Program-made: the position numbers and the translations under genes
The notes under the pieces: model-generated
Databases searched by the model: none
What the model was told of the DNA's origin: nothing
The model's input: only the letters and a program-made list of their open reading frames with translations
Assembly (NCBI GenBank): GCA_964420555.1
Contig: CAYQTT010000003.1
Coordinates: 1-64,000 of the forward strand
Direction of reading: 5' to 3'
DNA length: 64,000 nt
Source of the DNA: UBA4417 sp964420555
GTDB taxonomy: Bacteria; Bacteroidota; Bacteroidia; Bacteroidales; UBA4417
In this document: one piece after another, positions 15,104-25,400 of the stretch
How positions within the stretch are numbered: position 1 is the stretch's first letter
Layout of the letters: the number at the start of each line of letters is the position of its first letter

Positions 15104-16756
15104 ATGCGAAAACTGATCTTTACTGCAATTGCCTTTTTCAGCCTTTTTACGCTCAAGGCACAGGACGAAATGCCACTGGTTTGGGAATCCAAACTCGATC
15201 ACAAAATTATGTTCAACGGAACAGGTACCGAAGAACGTGGGCACAGCTATGCCGCTTCGGACAAGGAATTAACCATTTTTGACAACAAAACCGGAAAAGT
15301 TTTGTGGTCAAAACGCTTCAAAGACCTGGCACCAAAACTCGGAAAAGTTGACGAACTTATTCCCGCATGGCAATCAAATACAATTTTCCTTTTCGATCGA
15401 AAAATGGGCAAGGACCAGATTGCCTGTATTGATATTGAAACCGGTAAATTTCTGTGGGCCACGGATAAATACCAGGATATTTCGGATGATAATGTTATGT
15501 ACATTAAGGAGGATAACGCGTTTGCGCTTTCGCTGAAGGACCGGCTGGTTTTCCTGAAAGTGCTCACCGGTGAGGAATTATGGTCAACCACCAAATTTAA
15601 AGGTGTTGTTGGAAAATACATCTGGGGTGGTGATGGAACCATGGTAATGGTAAATTTCGTTCCAAGCGCTTTGGGTGCGTTATTTACAGGTTTTAAAAAC
15701 CAGATTGCGCGTATTGATCTTAAAAACGGTGATATACTTTGGGAAGCCAATTATATCGGTCGTGCCGAGCGAAAAGTTATTTCACGGGATTTTGTTTACG
15801 ACCTCAGCAGGGATAAAGATAATGTAGTTCTTACGCTCAACGGGGTGCAGGTTTATGATTATAAAACCGGCGCTAAAGTATGGTCGGCAGCTTTCGATTA
15901 CACTCCTGACGGATTGGCGTCAAAACCTGCAGGGGCCAAAAAATTCGGCGTTTATGGCGGGGTATCCGACCCGGTTCGCGTTGGCAACGATTTGTATGTA
16001 CTTGACATGTCGAACCGTAAAAACCAGTTTATAAAAAAATATGATGCTTTAAATGGTAAACTTTTATGGACATCGCCGGAAATTAAGGACGCTAAAGCAA
16101 TTCCTAACATGTATATAATTGAGGACAAGGTAGTTTTACAAATTGGCGGTACAGTTGAAGCCCAGGCATATATTTACAGGCGTACTCCAAATGGTGATGG
16201 TTCGTACACCATTTACGAAGAGTGGAAAATATGGCATCCAAACATTAAACCTAATGGAGTGCAGGCTTTTAACACTTCCGATGGCAAAATGTCCTGGGAT
16301 TCCGAACGTTTCCGTAAAGGCATTACCAATATGATAAAGGATGGCAATAATGTTGTTGTTTGCAGTGGCAAGGCTCTTTATTCTTTAAATGTTGCCAACG
16401 GGAAAGAAAACTACGAAGTTCCTGTTGCCAAAGGAGGAGTGGGCGATGCCGAACTGATTGAGACATATAAAGATATGGTAGTAGTTGTTGGCGAAAAAGG
16501 GATTTCAACATTTAAAATGTCGAACGGCGAATTGATGGGCAGCGGTAAATACAAATCATCATTTTACGAAGCCCGTGTTGATAACATACTTGTAATGAAG
16601 ACTGCCGGCGCCGATATAGCTGCTTTCGACCTTAACACATGCAAATACCTCAAATTTGACGCACGAAAAGATGCCTCTACCACACTTACAACTGAAGGTG
16701 ATTTCGTTTATGTATATGAAAACAAAACAGTTAGTAAAGTAAAAACAGGGAAATAG
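15104..16756 (+). CDS. secreted PQQ-like beta-propeller protein
   Basis: A 550-residue exported protein with a signal peptide ending in LKAQ (about residue 20). Repeated blades of the PQQ type follow, e.g. ITIFDNKTGKVLWSKRF-like, CIDIETGKFLWATDK, VLTGEELWSTTKFKG, DLKNGDILWEANY and YKTGAKVWSAAF, each with the G-x-x-x-W motif. No catalytic residues of a quinoprotein dehydrogenase are evident, so a scaffold or assembly role (as in BamB-like proteins) is more likely; this is inference. It has no T9SS domain. A long terminator follows. Confidence 0.85.
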   Translation: MRKLIFTAIAFFSLFTLKAQDEMPLVWESKLDHKIMFNGTGTEERGHSYAASDKELTIFDNKTGKVLWSKRFKDLAPKLGKVDELIPAWQSNTIFLFDRKMGKDQIACIDIETGKFLWATDKYQDISDDNVMYIKEDNAFALSLKDRLVFLKVLTGEELWSTTKFKGVVGKYIWGGDGTMVMVNFVPSALGALFTGFKNQIARIDLKNGDILWEANYIGRAERKVISRDFVYDLSRDKDNVVLTLNGVQVYDYKTGAKVWSAAFDYTPDGLASKPAGAKKFGVYGGVSDPVRVGNDLYVLDMSNRKNQFIKKYDALNGKLLWTSPEIKDAKAIPNMYIIEDKVVLQIGGTVEAQAYIYRRTPNGDGSYTIYEEWKIWHPNIKPNGVQAFNTSDGKMSWDSERFRKGITNMIKDGNNVVVCSGKALYSLNVANGKENYEVPVAKGGVGDAELIETYKDMVVVVGEKGISTFKMSNGELMGSGKYKSSFYEARVDNILVMKTAGADIAAFDLNTCKYLKFDARKDASTTLTTEGDFVYVYENKTVSKVKTGK

Positions 16757-16788
16757 GTACCTGATTAGTGTACTACACAATATTGAAG

Positions 16789-16836
16789 ATCAGGTTTTGA
16801 AAGTTCCGTGCGGAATGATCAAAACCTGATTTTTTA
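16789..16836 (+). terminator. rho-independent terminator with inner hairpin
   Basis: ATCAGGTTTTGA (16789-16800) pairs perfectly with TCAAAACCTGAT (16819-16830), followed by five T. Inside it TTCCG/CGGAA (16804-16815) forms a second stem. Confidence 0.9.
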
Positions 16837-16902
16837 TTTAATCAATACTATTCAGAAAAGTCTTTACTAATGATTAGATATTATTCATGCCCGATAAATT
16901 TC

Positions 16903-17391
16903 TCATTTCTTGTCCTTTAATTTCTGCTGTTTTGCAAGCATGTTAAGAGTTTCAGCAATTCTGTCAACTTTGGTATTGTCCGTTTTTGCCGAATAAATCC
17001 AATCGATAAATTCCTTTTGTTGTCCGTGAGTATAATTTAAAAATGTTTGGTATAAAACCGGGTCTACTTTTAAACAATCCAAAAGCTCCTCCGGAATTTC
17101 TGTGGGAGAATTATCAGCAAACAGAACTACTTTGACCCAATCACCTTCTTCTTTTCCGATTTTCTTTCTGATCGAAGCTTTTACAGAAAGAAAAAGTTTG
17201 CCGTTTCCCATTGGCATTAACTTATGGTTCTTAATCTCAAAGTCGTCAATACTGCCTTTAACTTTAACCCAACCAAACGGAGATTTTTTGTCCTGTAATA
17301 CCTCTGGTATAGCCGCATAGGTCCAACCACCTTTCCCCGGATATTTTTCAAGCAAATAAATATTGTTTACTAATGGTGTTTGTGTCTCCAC
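16903..17391 (-). CDS. YdeI/OmpD-associated family protein with DUF1905-like domain
   Basis: A 162-residue protein. The N-terminal half (YAAIPEVLQDKKSPFGWVKV, then GNGKLFLSVKASIRKKIG) is a DUF1905 beta-barrel; the C-terminal helices LLDCLKVDPVLYQTF and QKEFIDWIYSAKT match the YdeI/OmdA domain, which often follows DUF1905. Such proteins have been linked to bacteriocin resistance and are otherwise poorly described. Start at ATG 17391. Single gene, convergent with the propeller gene. Confidence 0.85.
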   Translation of the reverse strand: METQTPLVNNIYLLEKYPGKGGWTYAAIPEVLQDKKSPFGWVKVKGSIDDFEIKNHKLMPMGNGKLFLSVKASIRKKIGKEEGDWVKVVLFADNSPTEIPEELLDCLKVDPVLYQTFLNYTHGQQKEFIDWIYSAKTDNTKVDRIAETLNMLAKQQKLKDKK

Positions 17392-17451
17392 TATGGTATC
17401 ATTTTCTGGTTGCTTAAATCATCGATTATATCCAACGCTATCAATATCAGG

Positions 17452-18693
17452 TCATTCTACAATTAATTTATACCCATTTCCAAAATGATCCTTTATTTTG
17501 AATATGTAAATCCCGGCTGAAATGCCCGAAATATCAATCCGGCTGATTTCGTCCTTCAACTTCCCTGTTAACACATTCTGCCCCAGCTGGTTTGTCATAA
17601 AATAAGAAACGGGTAGTGTGGATCTTCCTGTCCTTACAGTAACAAACTGTTTGGCCGGCACGGGATAAATTTCAAAATCGGGAAATTTTTCAATCCCGGT
17701 AACGGAAGTTGTACTCAGTGAGTTCAGGTAATCCTCCAGAAATTCTGTAAGATCAACTGTATGAAGTTTTTGCACGATGCTTATTGGCTGCTGGAAGAAC
17801 TTCTCATTGGTAATATAATACTTTAAGCCTTCGGAAGTGGCAATGCCTTCGACCTGGTGAAAAGGAAGAGAAAGTGAAATTTTCCTTTTGTTACCACCAA
17901 AAAAATTACGGTTGCTAAAATCGTACAAAAGATAAATAAATGGCTGTAAACTAGCACTGTATCCGCTTAAAGCGATAAGGTTTCCGGTCTCTTTGTACAC
18001 AGCTCCGGTAATTAAACCCTGTACGTTATAGGTTGATTTCAACTTTGCAATATGCGTGCCCGGCGCCTTTGACAAAGCATAAACACTTGTTTTATTGCTG
18101 ACCCACTGCTTCGTGAAAAGGAAAATACTATCGGCCGATACTACAAAAGCTTCGCAATCGAAATCGGTATTGTTGGCACCGGTTGGTGTATAATTGAGCT
18201 GATTCGAATAGGAGAAATTTATACTTTCAATGCTTGGCGAACCCGACAAAAGAGATGACTTACTGATTTTCAATATTTTAAGATCGGTACGATTTCCATT
18301 CAGGTTGTTACCAAAATCACCGACATATACAAAACCGCTGTCCTGCGAAATTTCTTCCCAATCAATATTCGTGGTTCCTGTCAAAGGTTGAGTCAGTTTT
18401 ATGCTCCCATTCAGCGTATCGAGCGCGTATAAATTAATATCATCATTGTCGTTGTGCGTCCACAGCTGATTATTCCATTTTATTATTCCTGAAGTTTCGG
18501 ACAATGTATTTACCAGGTTAACGCTTGCCGAGGGTGAAATGGCTGCAGAATTATAGGTGCAGCTTCCGTCATTAACAGTTGCGGAAGGGTTGTAATTGTT
18601 GGCTAACGGATCAGTGCAACCCGGTACCTGCGCGAAAGCACTGCTGCAGAGTAACAACAGACTGATTGAAGTTAGTATTACAAATTTTTCCAT
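17452..18693 (-). CDS. secreted T9SS-sorted protein with GCTDPxAxNYxP motif
   Basis: A 413-residue protein with a signal peptide ending in AFAQ (residue 22). It begins with GCTDPLANNYNPSATVND, a short cysteine motif common in Bacteroidota surface proteins. The central 280 residues look like a beta-propeller or lectin-like fold (TSGIIKWNNQLWTHNDND, DCEAFVVSADSIFLFTK, QVEGIATS), similar to esterase-like/SdiA-regulated phytase-type propellers. The last 75 residues (FEIYPVPAKQFVTVRT ... GIYIFKIKDHFGNGYKLIVE) form a type A T9SS sorting domain. It is predicted to be exported through the outer membrane by T9SS. Confidence 0.85.
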   Translation of the reverse strand: MEKFVILTSISLLLLCSSAFAQVPGCTDPLANNYNPSATVNDGSCTYNSAAISPSASVNLVNTLSETSGIIKWNNQLWTHNDNDDINLYALDTLNGSIKLTQPLTGTTNIDWEEISQDSGFVYVGDFGNNLNGNRTDLKILKISKSSLLSGSPSIESINFSYSNQLNYTPTGANNTDFDCEAFVVSADSIFLFTKQWVSNKTSVYALSKAPGTHIAKLKSTYNVQGLITGAVYKETGNLIALSGYSASLQPFIYLLYDFSNRNFFGGNKRKISLSLPFHQVEGIATSEGLKYYITNEKFFQQPISIVQKLHTVDLTEFLEDYLNSLSTTSVTGIEKFPDFEIYPVPAKQFVTVRTGRSTLPVSYFMTNQLGQNVLTGKLKDEISRIDISGISAGIYIFKIKDHFGNGYKLIVE

Positions 18694-19080
18694 GTTTAAG
18701 ACCGAAAGGATTTGGGTAAAGGAAATTTCAATAAAGTATCAGACATGATGATGCATCTGATATTCGACAGACTGTAATCTATTAAAAAACAGGCACAAAA
18801 GTAAATAGTTCAATTGACGGGAACTCTTACCACTACTTCCATAACAAAAAGATAACCAAACCACTCTTTTGTTTAATGTTGTTAATTTTTTGTTAAATAT
18901 ATTCTTCGGAAACACAAATATTACAAATTCTATTTACTTGTTTATCTTTTAGTTACGTATTTTTAAACAAAATAGACAATTATTTTTGTTTAACATTTAT
19001 TATTTTTTATTAAACATTATTTGACTGACGGCGTTTATCTTTCAATCAAAACAATTTTTTAAACTTAAATCTTAAGAATC
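18694..19080. other. divergent intergenic region, very AT-rich
   Basis: About 390 bp between divergent exported-protein genes. It contains TTTG/TTTTTTGTT tracts and no coding frame; promoters for both genes are expected here but no complete TTTG-N20-TAnnTTTG match is clear. Confidence 0.5.
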
Positions 19081-21495
19081 ATGAAAGCCAACAATTTTAC
19101 ACTTCGTTCAGGTCTGTTCCTGTTGTTGTTTTTGCCTGTAATGTTATTCGGTCAGGCCAGGATACAGGTAATTCACAATTCAGCCGACGCAGCCGCTTCA
19201 GTGGTTGATGTATGGCTTAATAACACTTTACTTATCGACAATTTTGCCTTCCGCACAGCATCACCATTTATTGATGCCCCGGCAGGTGTTGACTTTGACG
19301 TTGTTATTCAGCCAGCAAACTCGACTGATACTACAAACGCTCTTGCACGCTTCACATACAACCTTACCAATGGAGAAACCTATGTATTGGTTGCCAATGG
19401 TATTGTAGTACCAACCGGTTACAATCCGGCTACTCCATTTAACATTTACGTTTATGCCATGGGACGCGAAGTTGCATCCAATCCGGCAAATACTGATTTA
19501 CTTGTTTTCCATGGATCCACAGATGCTCCTGTTGTTGATGTGGTAGAAGTAGGTGTTGGAGCAGGAACTATAGTTAACGACCTTGCCTATTCGGAATTCG
19601 AAGGATATCTTGAACTTCCTACTTTAGACTTTAGTCTTCAGGTCCGCGACCAAACCGGCACAACCACTGTAGCTCAGTTTGCAGCCCCGCTTGCAACGTT
19701 AGGCCTTAATGGCGCAGCAGCAGTAGTTATTGCATCCGGATTTCTCGATCCTTCAAATAACAATAACGGTCCTGCTTTTGGATTGTATGTTGCTCTTCCT
19801 GCAGGCGGCGATCTTGTAGCCCTTCCTTCGGTTCCGATTTCTACAGCACGCCTTCAGGTTATACACAATTCAGCTGATGCAGCTGCTGCTGAAGTAGATG
19901 TGTGGCTCAACAACACGCTGCTTCTCGATAATTTCGCTTTCCGTTCGGCTTCTCCTTTTATTGATGCACCGGCAGGTGTAGCTTTTGATGTTGTAATTCA
20001 GCCTTCAAACTCGGTTGATACAACAAATGCTTTGGCCCGATTTACATACAACCTTACAGGCGGAAGCAAATATGTGCTGGTAGCCAGTGGTATAGTAGTT
20101 CCGACAGGATATAATCCGGCAACGCCATTCAACATTTATGTTTATGATATGGGTCGCGAATCAGCATCCAATCCGGCAAATACTGATTTGCTTGTGTTCC
20201 ACGGATCAACTGATGCACCAGTTGTTGATATTGTAGAAGTGGGAGTTGGTGCCGGAACTATAGTTAACGACGTTGCCTATTCGGAATTTGAAGGATATCT
20301 AGAACTTCCGACATTAGATTTCAGTCTGCAGGTCCGCGACCAGACCGGCACTACAACAGTTGCCCAGTTCGCAGCACCACTCGCAACTTTAGGTCTTATT
20401 GGTGCATCAGCAGTTGTAGTTGCATCCGGATTTCTTGATCCCGCGAATAACAATAACGGCCCTGCTTTTGCTGTGTTTGTTGCTCTACCAACGGGTGGCA
20501 CTATGGTTGAACTTCCATCCGTTCCTATTTCGACAGCACGCGTTCAGGTTATGCACAATTCGGCTGATGCGGCTGCTGCTGAAGTAGACGTGTGGCTTAA
20601 TAACACACTGCTTATCGATAATTTCGCTTTCCGATCGGCCTCGCCTTTTATTGATGCTCCCGCAGGTGTTGATTTTGACGTGGTTATTCAGCCTTCAAAT
20701 TCAGTTGATACAACAAATGCTTTAGCCAGATTTACCTACAATCTAACAGGTGGAAGCAAATACATCCTGATTGCCAATGGCATAGTAATCCCGACAGGTT
20801 ACAATCCTGCAACCCCGTTCAATATTTATGTGTACGATCTGGGCCGCGAATTTGCAATGGAATCAGCAAATACTGATGTACTAGTATTCCATGGATCTAC
20901 TGATGCTCCTGTTGTTGACGTTTATGAAACAGGTGTTGGTGCTGGATTAATTATTGATAACCTTGCATACAGTGCCTTTGCCGGTTACCTCGAACTTCCA
21001 ACCGCTGATTATGTGCTTGAAGTAAGAGACGAAACTGGAGCTGTAACAGTAGCCTCCTATTTGGCACCACTTGCATCGTTAGGATTGCAAGGCCAGTCGC
21101 TGTCAGTTGTTGCATCGGGTTTCCTCGATCCTGCCAATAATAATAACGGAGCAGGTTTCGGACTTTTTGCAGTGCTACCCACAGGTGGACTTTTCATTCC
21201 ACTGGTTATTACAAGCACTGAGGAGAACGTTTTAAACTCTGCAAAAATCACCACTTACCCCAACCCCGTATCTGATAAACTTACTGTCGAATTAAATTCA
21301 GAATTAGCTTCGGCGGTAAATTTCCAGATGTACAATTCAGCTGGCAAACTAGTACGAAACGGAAATACAGGAACAATGGCAAACCAGGGACAGAATTTCA
21401 CAGTAGATGTATCCAATTTACCTTCAGGTCTTTATATCCTAACTTTGAATGATGGGAAATCAAAAATTTCATCAAAAATTCAGGTAGTAAAATAA
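19081..21495 (+). CDS. secreted protein with triplicated DUF4397 region and T9SS domain
   Basis: An 804-residue protein with a signal peptide ending near FGQ (residue 25). Three nearly identical units of about 230 residues follow (about 26-254, 255-485, 486-710). Each unit contains two DUF4397-like halves: one begins ARIQVIHNSADAAA...VDVWLNN, the other NTDLLVFHGSTDAPVVDV, and each half ends in a VVxxASGFLDP-like strand. A T9SS type A domain (ITTYPNPVSDKLTVEL ... GLYILTLNDGK) closes the protein. DUF4397 proteins are extracellular, of unknown binding function. The DNA of the three units is also very similar, indicating recent internal duplication. Single gene with its own terminator. Confidence 0.9.
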   Translation: MKANNFTLRSGLFLLLFLPVMLFGQARIQVIHNSADAAASVVDVWLNNTLLIDNFAFRTASPFIDAPAGVDFDVVIQPANSTDTTNALARFTYNLTNGETYVLVANGIVVPTGYNPATPFNIYVYAMGREVASNPANTDLLVFHGSTDAPVVDVVEVGVGAGTIVNDLAYSEFEGYLELPTLDFSLQVRDQTGTTTVAQFAAPLATLGLNGAAAVVIASGFLDPSNNNNGPAFGLYVALPAGGDLVALPSVPISTARLQVIHNSADAAAAEVDVWLNNTLLLDNFAFRSASPFIDAPAGVAFDVVIQPSNSVDTTNALARFTYNLTGGSKYVLVASGIVVPTGYNPATPFNIYVYDMGRESASNPANTDLLVFHGSTDAPVVDIVEVGVGAGTIVNDVAYSEFEGYLELPTLDFSLQVRDQTGTTTVAQFAAPLATLGLIGASAVVVASGFLDPANNNNGPAFAVFVALPTGGTMVELPSVPISTARVQVMHNSADAAAAEVDVWLNNTLLIDNFAFRSASPFIDAPAGVDFDVVIQPSNSVDTTNALARFTYNLTGGSKYILIANGIVIPTGYNPATPFNIYVYDLGREFAMESANTDVLVFHGSTDAPVVDVYETGVGAGLIIDNLAYSAFAGYLELPTADYVLEVRDETGAVTVASYLAPLASLGLQGQSLSVVASGFLDPANNNNGAGFGLFAVLPTGGLFIPLVITSTEENVLNSAKITTYPNPVSDKLTVELNSELASAVNFQMYNSAGKLVRNGNTGTMANQGQNFTVDVSNLPSGLYILTLNDGKSKISSKIQVVK
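19153..21200 (+). repeat. three direct repeats of about 690 bp inside the DUF4397 gene
   Basis: Units begin near 19153, 19849 and 20539. They align over their full length with many identical 20-bp stretches, e.g. GATGTATGGCTTAATAACAC and its variants, and mostly third-base changes. Confidence 0.85.
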
Positions 21496-21521
21496 AGCAA
21501 CAGTATATATTTTTTCACGAA

Positions 21522-21557
21522 ACAGGCTGGCCTTCAAAAGGTCAGCTTGTTTTTTTA
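21522..21557 (+). terminator. rho-independent terminator of the DUF4397 gene
   Basis: AGGCTGGCCTT pairs with AAGGTCAGCTT (with G-U pairs) around a short loop and is followed by a run of T to 21557. Confidence 0.75.
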
Positions 21558-21779
21558 TTGAAGACGCAGGATCAAAACAAATCCGGGAGCAAACCAAAAC
21601 AACTGATTGCTTTCCGAAATGAATATCCATATAGTAATTTAGCTCAGGTTGTTGAATACGGCTAAAACAAATACAAGAGAACCAGTTTTGAAAATAGCAT
21701 CCTAAAACAGTAAACCGAAACAAAAAACTCAATCTCTGCTAACACTGAACCAAAACCGCTGAAATTTTGTTTTAAGCTT

Positions 21780-22388
21780 ATGATCCGAAAGATATCTTTT
21801 TTATTTGCAGTGCTGGTTTTAGCCACATCGGGCATGATTTCGTATGCACAGGAAGCCTTGATTCTCGATGGATTTACCGGCGTTGCGCAGCCTGAACAGG
21901 TTCAGCTGAGGTGGACAATCAGCTCAGGTGAAACCTGCAACGGAACGTTTATTGAACGGTCAACAGATAATATTAACTGGATAAAAATTGGCGATATACC
22001 TGGTGTTTGCGGCAGTTCGTCGGCCCCGGTTCCTTATAATTTCATTGATGATTCACCGGTAAGCAATACCGTAAATTTATATCGCCTCGAACTTGGCGGA
22101 CAAGGATACAGTAAAACTATCAGTGTTCCTTATTACGATTTTACCGAAAAAGGATATGTATTAATCCCAAACCCGGTTTACGAAAACACAACGGTTTACT
22201 TCGGAACATCGGCAAGTGAACCATTTACAATTGCTATTTTCAATATTGCCGGTCAAAAGGTACAGTTGGATTCCGGAACCGGTGGCAGCTATTTTATTAA
22301 TGCACAATTACTTTCTGCAGGCACATATCTCTTTGTTATTTCGCGCCAGGGCAAAAAAAATGTCAGCGGTAAAATGATTATCCGCTGA
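21780..22388 (+). CDS. small secreted protein with T9SS sorting domain
   Basis: A 202-residue protein with a signal peptide ending in SYAQ (about residue 24). Residues 25-120 look like a fibronectin-type-III-like module (VQLRWTISSGETCNGTFIERSTDN is typical of T9SS proteins) with one Cys pair (CNG, VCG). The last 75 residues (VLIPNPVYENTTVYFG ... GTYLFVISRQGKKNVSGKMIIR) form a type A sorting domain. The protein is little more than one adaptor domain plus the sorting signal. It is convergent with the M6 protease gene, and its stop codon lies inside the terminator stem of that gene. Confidence 0.8.
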   Translation: MIRKISFLFAVLVLATSGMISYAQEALILDGFTGVAQPEQVQLRWTISSGETCNGTFIERSTDNINWIKIGDIPGVCGSSSAPVPYNFIDDSPVSNTVNLYRLELGGQGYSKTISVPYYDFTEKGYVLIPNPVYENTTVYFGTSASEPFTIAIFNIAGQKVQLDSGTGGSYFINAQLLSAGTYLFVISRQGKKNVSGKMIIR

Positions 22389-22391
22389 CAT
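22352..22391 (-). terminator. rho-independent terminator of the M6 protease gene
   Basis: On the minus strand ATGTCAGCGG and CCGCTGACAT (22382-22391 and 22360-22369) form a 10-bp stem followed by eight T (22353-22360). The stem overlaps the 3' end of the plus-strand gene ending at 22388. Confidence 0.85.
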
Positions 22392-22412
22392 TTGATTCAA
22401 AAAAATCAATTC

Positions 22413-25400
22413 TTATTTCTTAAGTACAACTTTCCGTGTCATAACTCTTCCATCACGGGCGGTTATTTGAATGGCGTAAACACCATTTCGTAAGCCAGAA
22501 AGATCAAGCGAAACGCGTGATTCACTTTCTGAAGGGAATATCTGGAATACCATACGTCCCGAAGGATCAGTAACCAAAACCTTTTGTACTGACGAACCCG
22601 GCGTTTCCAGGTAAACAATAGCATCGGTGGGATTAGGATACAGGTTGAAAGCATTCTTTTCGCTTTCAGGAATGCCAACCGTTGAAAGGAAATTAGCAAC
22701 CAAAGTCCGGTTTACAGTAGCAGAAAATGAATAAACTGCATTGTTCGAAACCACATTTCCATTTTCGGTCCAGCTGTAGAATTTAAAACCAGGGTTAGCT
22801 ATTGCCTGTAAAGTAACTGTAGTGCCAAACACGAACTCGCCATCACCGGTAACATAGCCTGAATTAGCCGGATTAACTACAGTTGTAACAGTAAGTATTT
22901 CTACAAAGTTTGCTACCAGAACCCGATTTCCCGAGATAGTAAATGTATATATCGGATCAGTTGATACCATGCTTCCGTTCTCCGTCCAGTTAATAAATTT
23001 CCATGCCGGATTGGCTGTGGCCTGCACCGTTACCTGCGATCCTGCTGTTGCAGAACCACCGCCCGACACAACACCTGCCTGAACAGGGTTAGCCGAAACT
23101 GTTACTGAATAAATTTGAATTTGCTGCAGGAACTGCGCTTCTAGATTTCTGTTTTGGAGTGCATTAAATGAATAACTGTTACTTCCCGACACCATACTTC
23201 CGTTTTCGAACCAGCCTGTAAAATCCCAACCTGATGAAGCTACCGCTGTAACCGTAACAGAAGCATTGTAAGAAAATACTCCACCTCCTGAGGTGCTTCC
23301 GCCAGCTATTGGATTTGAAGAAGTAGAAATCGTAAACTGCTGAACAACAAAATTGGCTACCAGGTTCACACTTCCTGCCGCTGTAAACACATAACTAGCC
23401 GATGTTGACACGACATTTCCATTCTGTGTCCAGTTAACAAAGTCGTATCCGGTTGCAGGACTAGCTGTTACAGTAACCTGGTTACCAATAGCATATGTCC
23501 CGCTTCCTGTTGTAGATCCTCCGGTTGGCGGATTCGAAGAAGTTGAAACCGTTATCTGGTTCATACTGAAATTAGCAACCAAAACACGATTGGCTGAAGC
23601 CGTAAAAGAATAAGTTGCATCAGTTGAAACAATGTTAGCACCTTCGGTCCAGTTAAGGAAATTATAACTTCCCGATGGTGTAGCAATTACTGTAACTGTC
23701 TGACCAGTAACATAATTACCACCTCCGCTTGTTGTGCCGCCTGGAGCAGGATTCGAAGATGTAGAGATGGAATACGACTGGCTTCCACCATCCTGAATGG
23801 TAACATCATCGATAAACCAGTTATCGTATTGATATAGATCACCTTCAATTGTGAAGGCAATATAGGTCACAGGCGAATTCAGATTGGAGGTTACAGTGGT
23901 ATTTACCAATGCCGGTCCAACGTTAGAGTTGGATACAGTTGCCAGCGACCAGGCTTCATTTGTCCAGGTGGTTCCGTTGGAACTGGATTGTACCCTAAGT
24001 GTGGCACCTGGTGCATAATCGTCGAGCATATGCCTGAAACTCAGGTTTAGCTGTGTTAATCCTGAAGTGTTAAAGGAAGGAGTAATCAACCTGGTTGTTC
24101 CCGGATTTATCTGTTGCCAGTCCGATTTCATTTCGGAAGCCGAACCACCTGCATTGCTTGTTGCTGAAACGCTCCAACTGCTGGTAGCTCCTGTTCCCGA
24201 CGCTTGCTGGCTCCAGCATGCTGGTAAATTGCTTCCTGTAAAAATCTGTGTATAAGGAAGATTTGTAATTCCGCATAGCGTGGTGGCATTTGCAATAACA
24301 CCATTTGAATAGGTGAGCGACCCGTCAACTGACCACAGTTTGTAGTAATATGTAGTTGAAATTGAAAGCGCCGAATGTTGAAATGCAGAACCACTGCCTG
24401 AATACAAAACTGTCCCGCCACCAGCAATAGTATTTCCGGCTGAATATGCAGTACCTGTTTGAGGTGAACCAAAAGTTGGGGAAGTGCTGTAAGCAAGCAC
24501 TACATTGTTATTTGAACCGTTTTTCTGCCAGGCAAGGTCTATCTGGCTTGTGCTTACTGGCGTTGCGGTAAACGATGACGGACTGGCAACGGTTGTAAGC
24601 CCGACCGTAAATGAAATTGTACTCCCTGCCGAAGTAACATTGGAGATATTTAATCCTCCCGGGCTTCCGTTTTGCAGAAAACTCGATGGATTTGTAGCAT
24701 CATTAATTGCTGTGCGGCCCGATTCAAGTGAATAATAAGCCGACCACGGACTTCCGTTTACTGAAGGAGTCCCGTTGGGGCGGTATGCATATACTTCATC
24801 AGGCGGACCATCGGCATTCCCGTCGAGCGAAGGATCGATGCGATAGACAATGAGACCCGAGCCAGGTAGAGTACCTTCAAAAGTTCCTGTTGCTTTCCGG
24901 TATTCAACAATAAAAAATTCGGTAGCCGAGTTTAGCGACGCAATTTTATAGCAGTTATTGGTCGAACTCGTGAGAGGCTGCAATGTGTAAGTACCCGATG
25001 TTGTAATTTCAGGTATCGAAGTGATCCATGAATTGTCGGAATATTTCCATTTCATATAGGCGCCCATGTGGCCACCACCCGATTCCATAAGGTCCCATTC
25101 CGAAACCGGCGAAATATTCAACCCGCCATCATCGTAATGATACAAATCGGGTGCGCCGAGAGCATGAAACATTTCGTGGCATAAGGTTTGAACATCAACC
25201 TGCGATTCGGGCTGAAAAGTATAATCCCACACTTGCTTTCCGTTGATATAGGTTGGTATACTGTATAAAGCCCAGCGGTGTGCCCACAGCAAACTGGCCC
25301 ATGCGCCATTACCTCCGCGAACGATAAAACATACATTATCAACCCGTCCGTCCAGATCGCCATCAATAACCAAAGCAGGAGGAACCGGTGAATTAGCATT

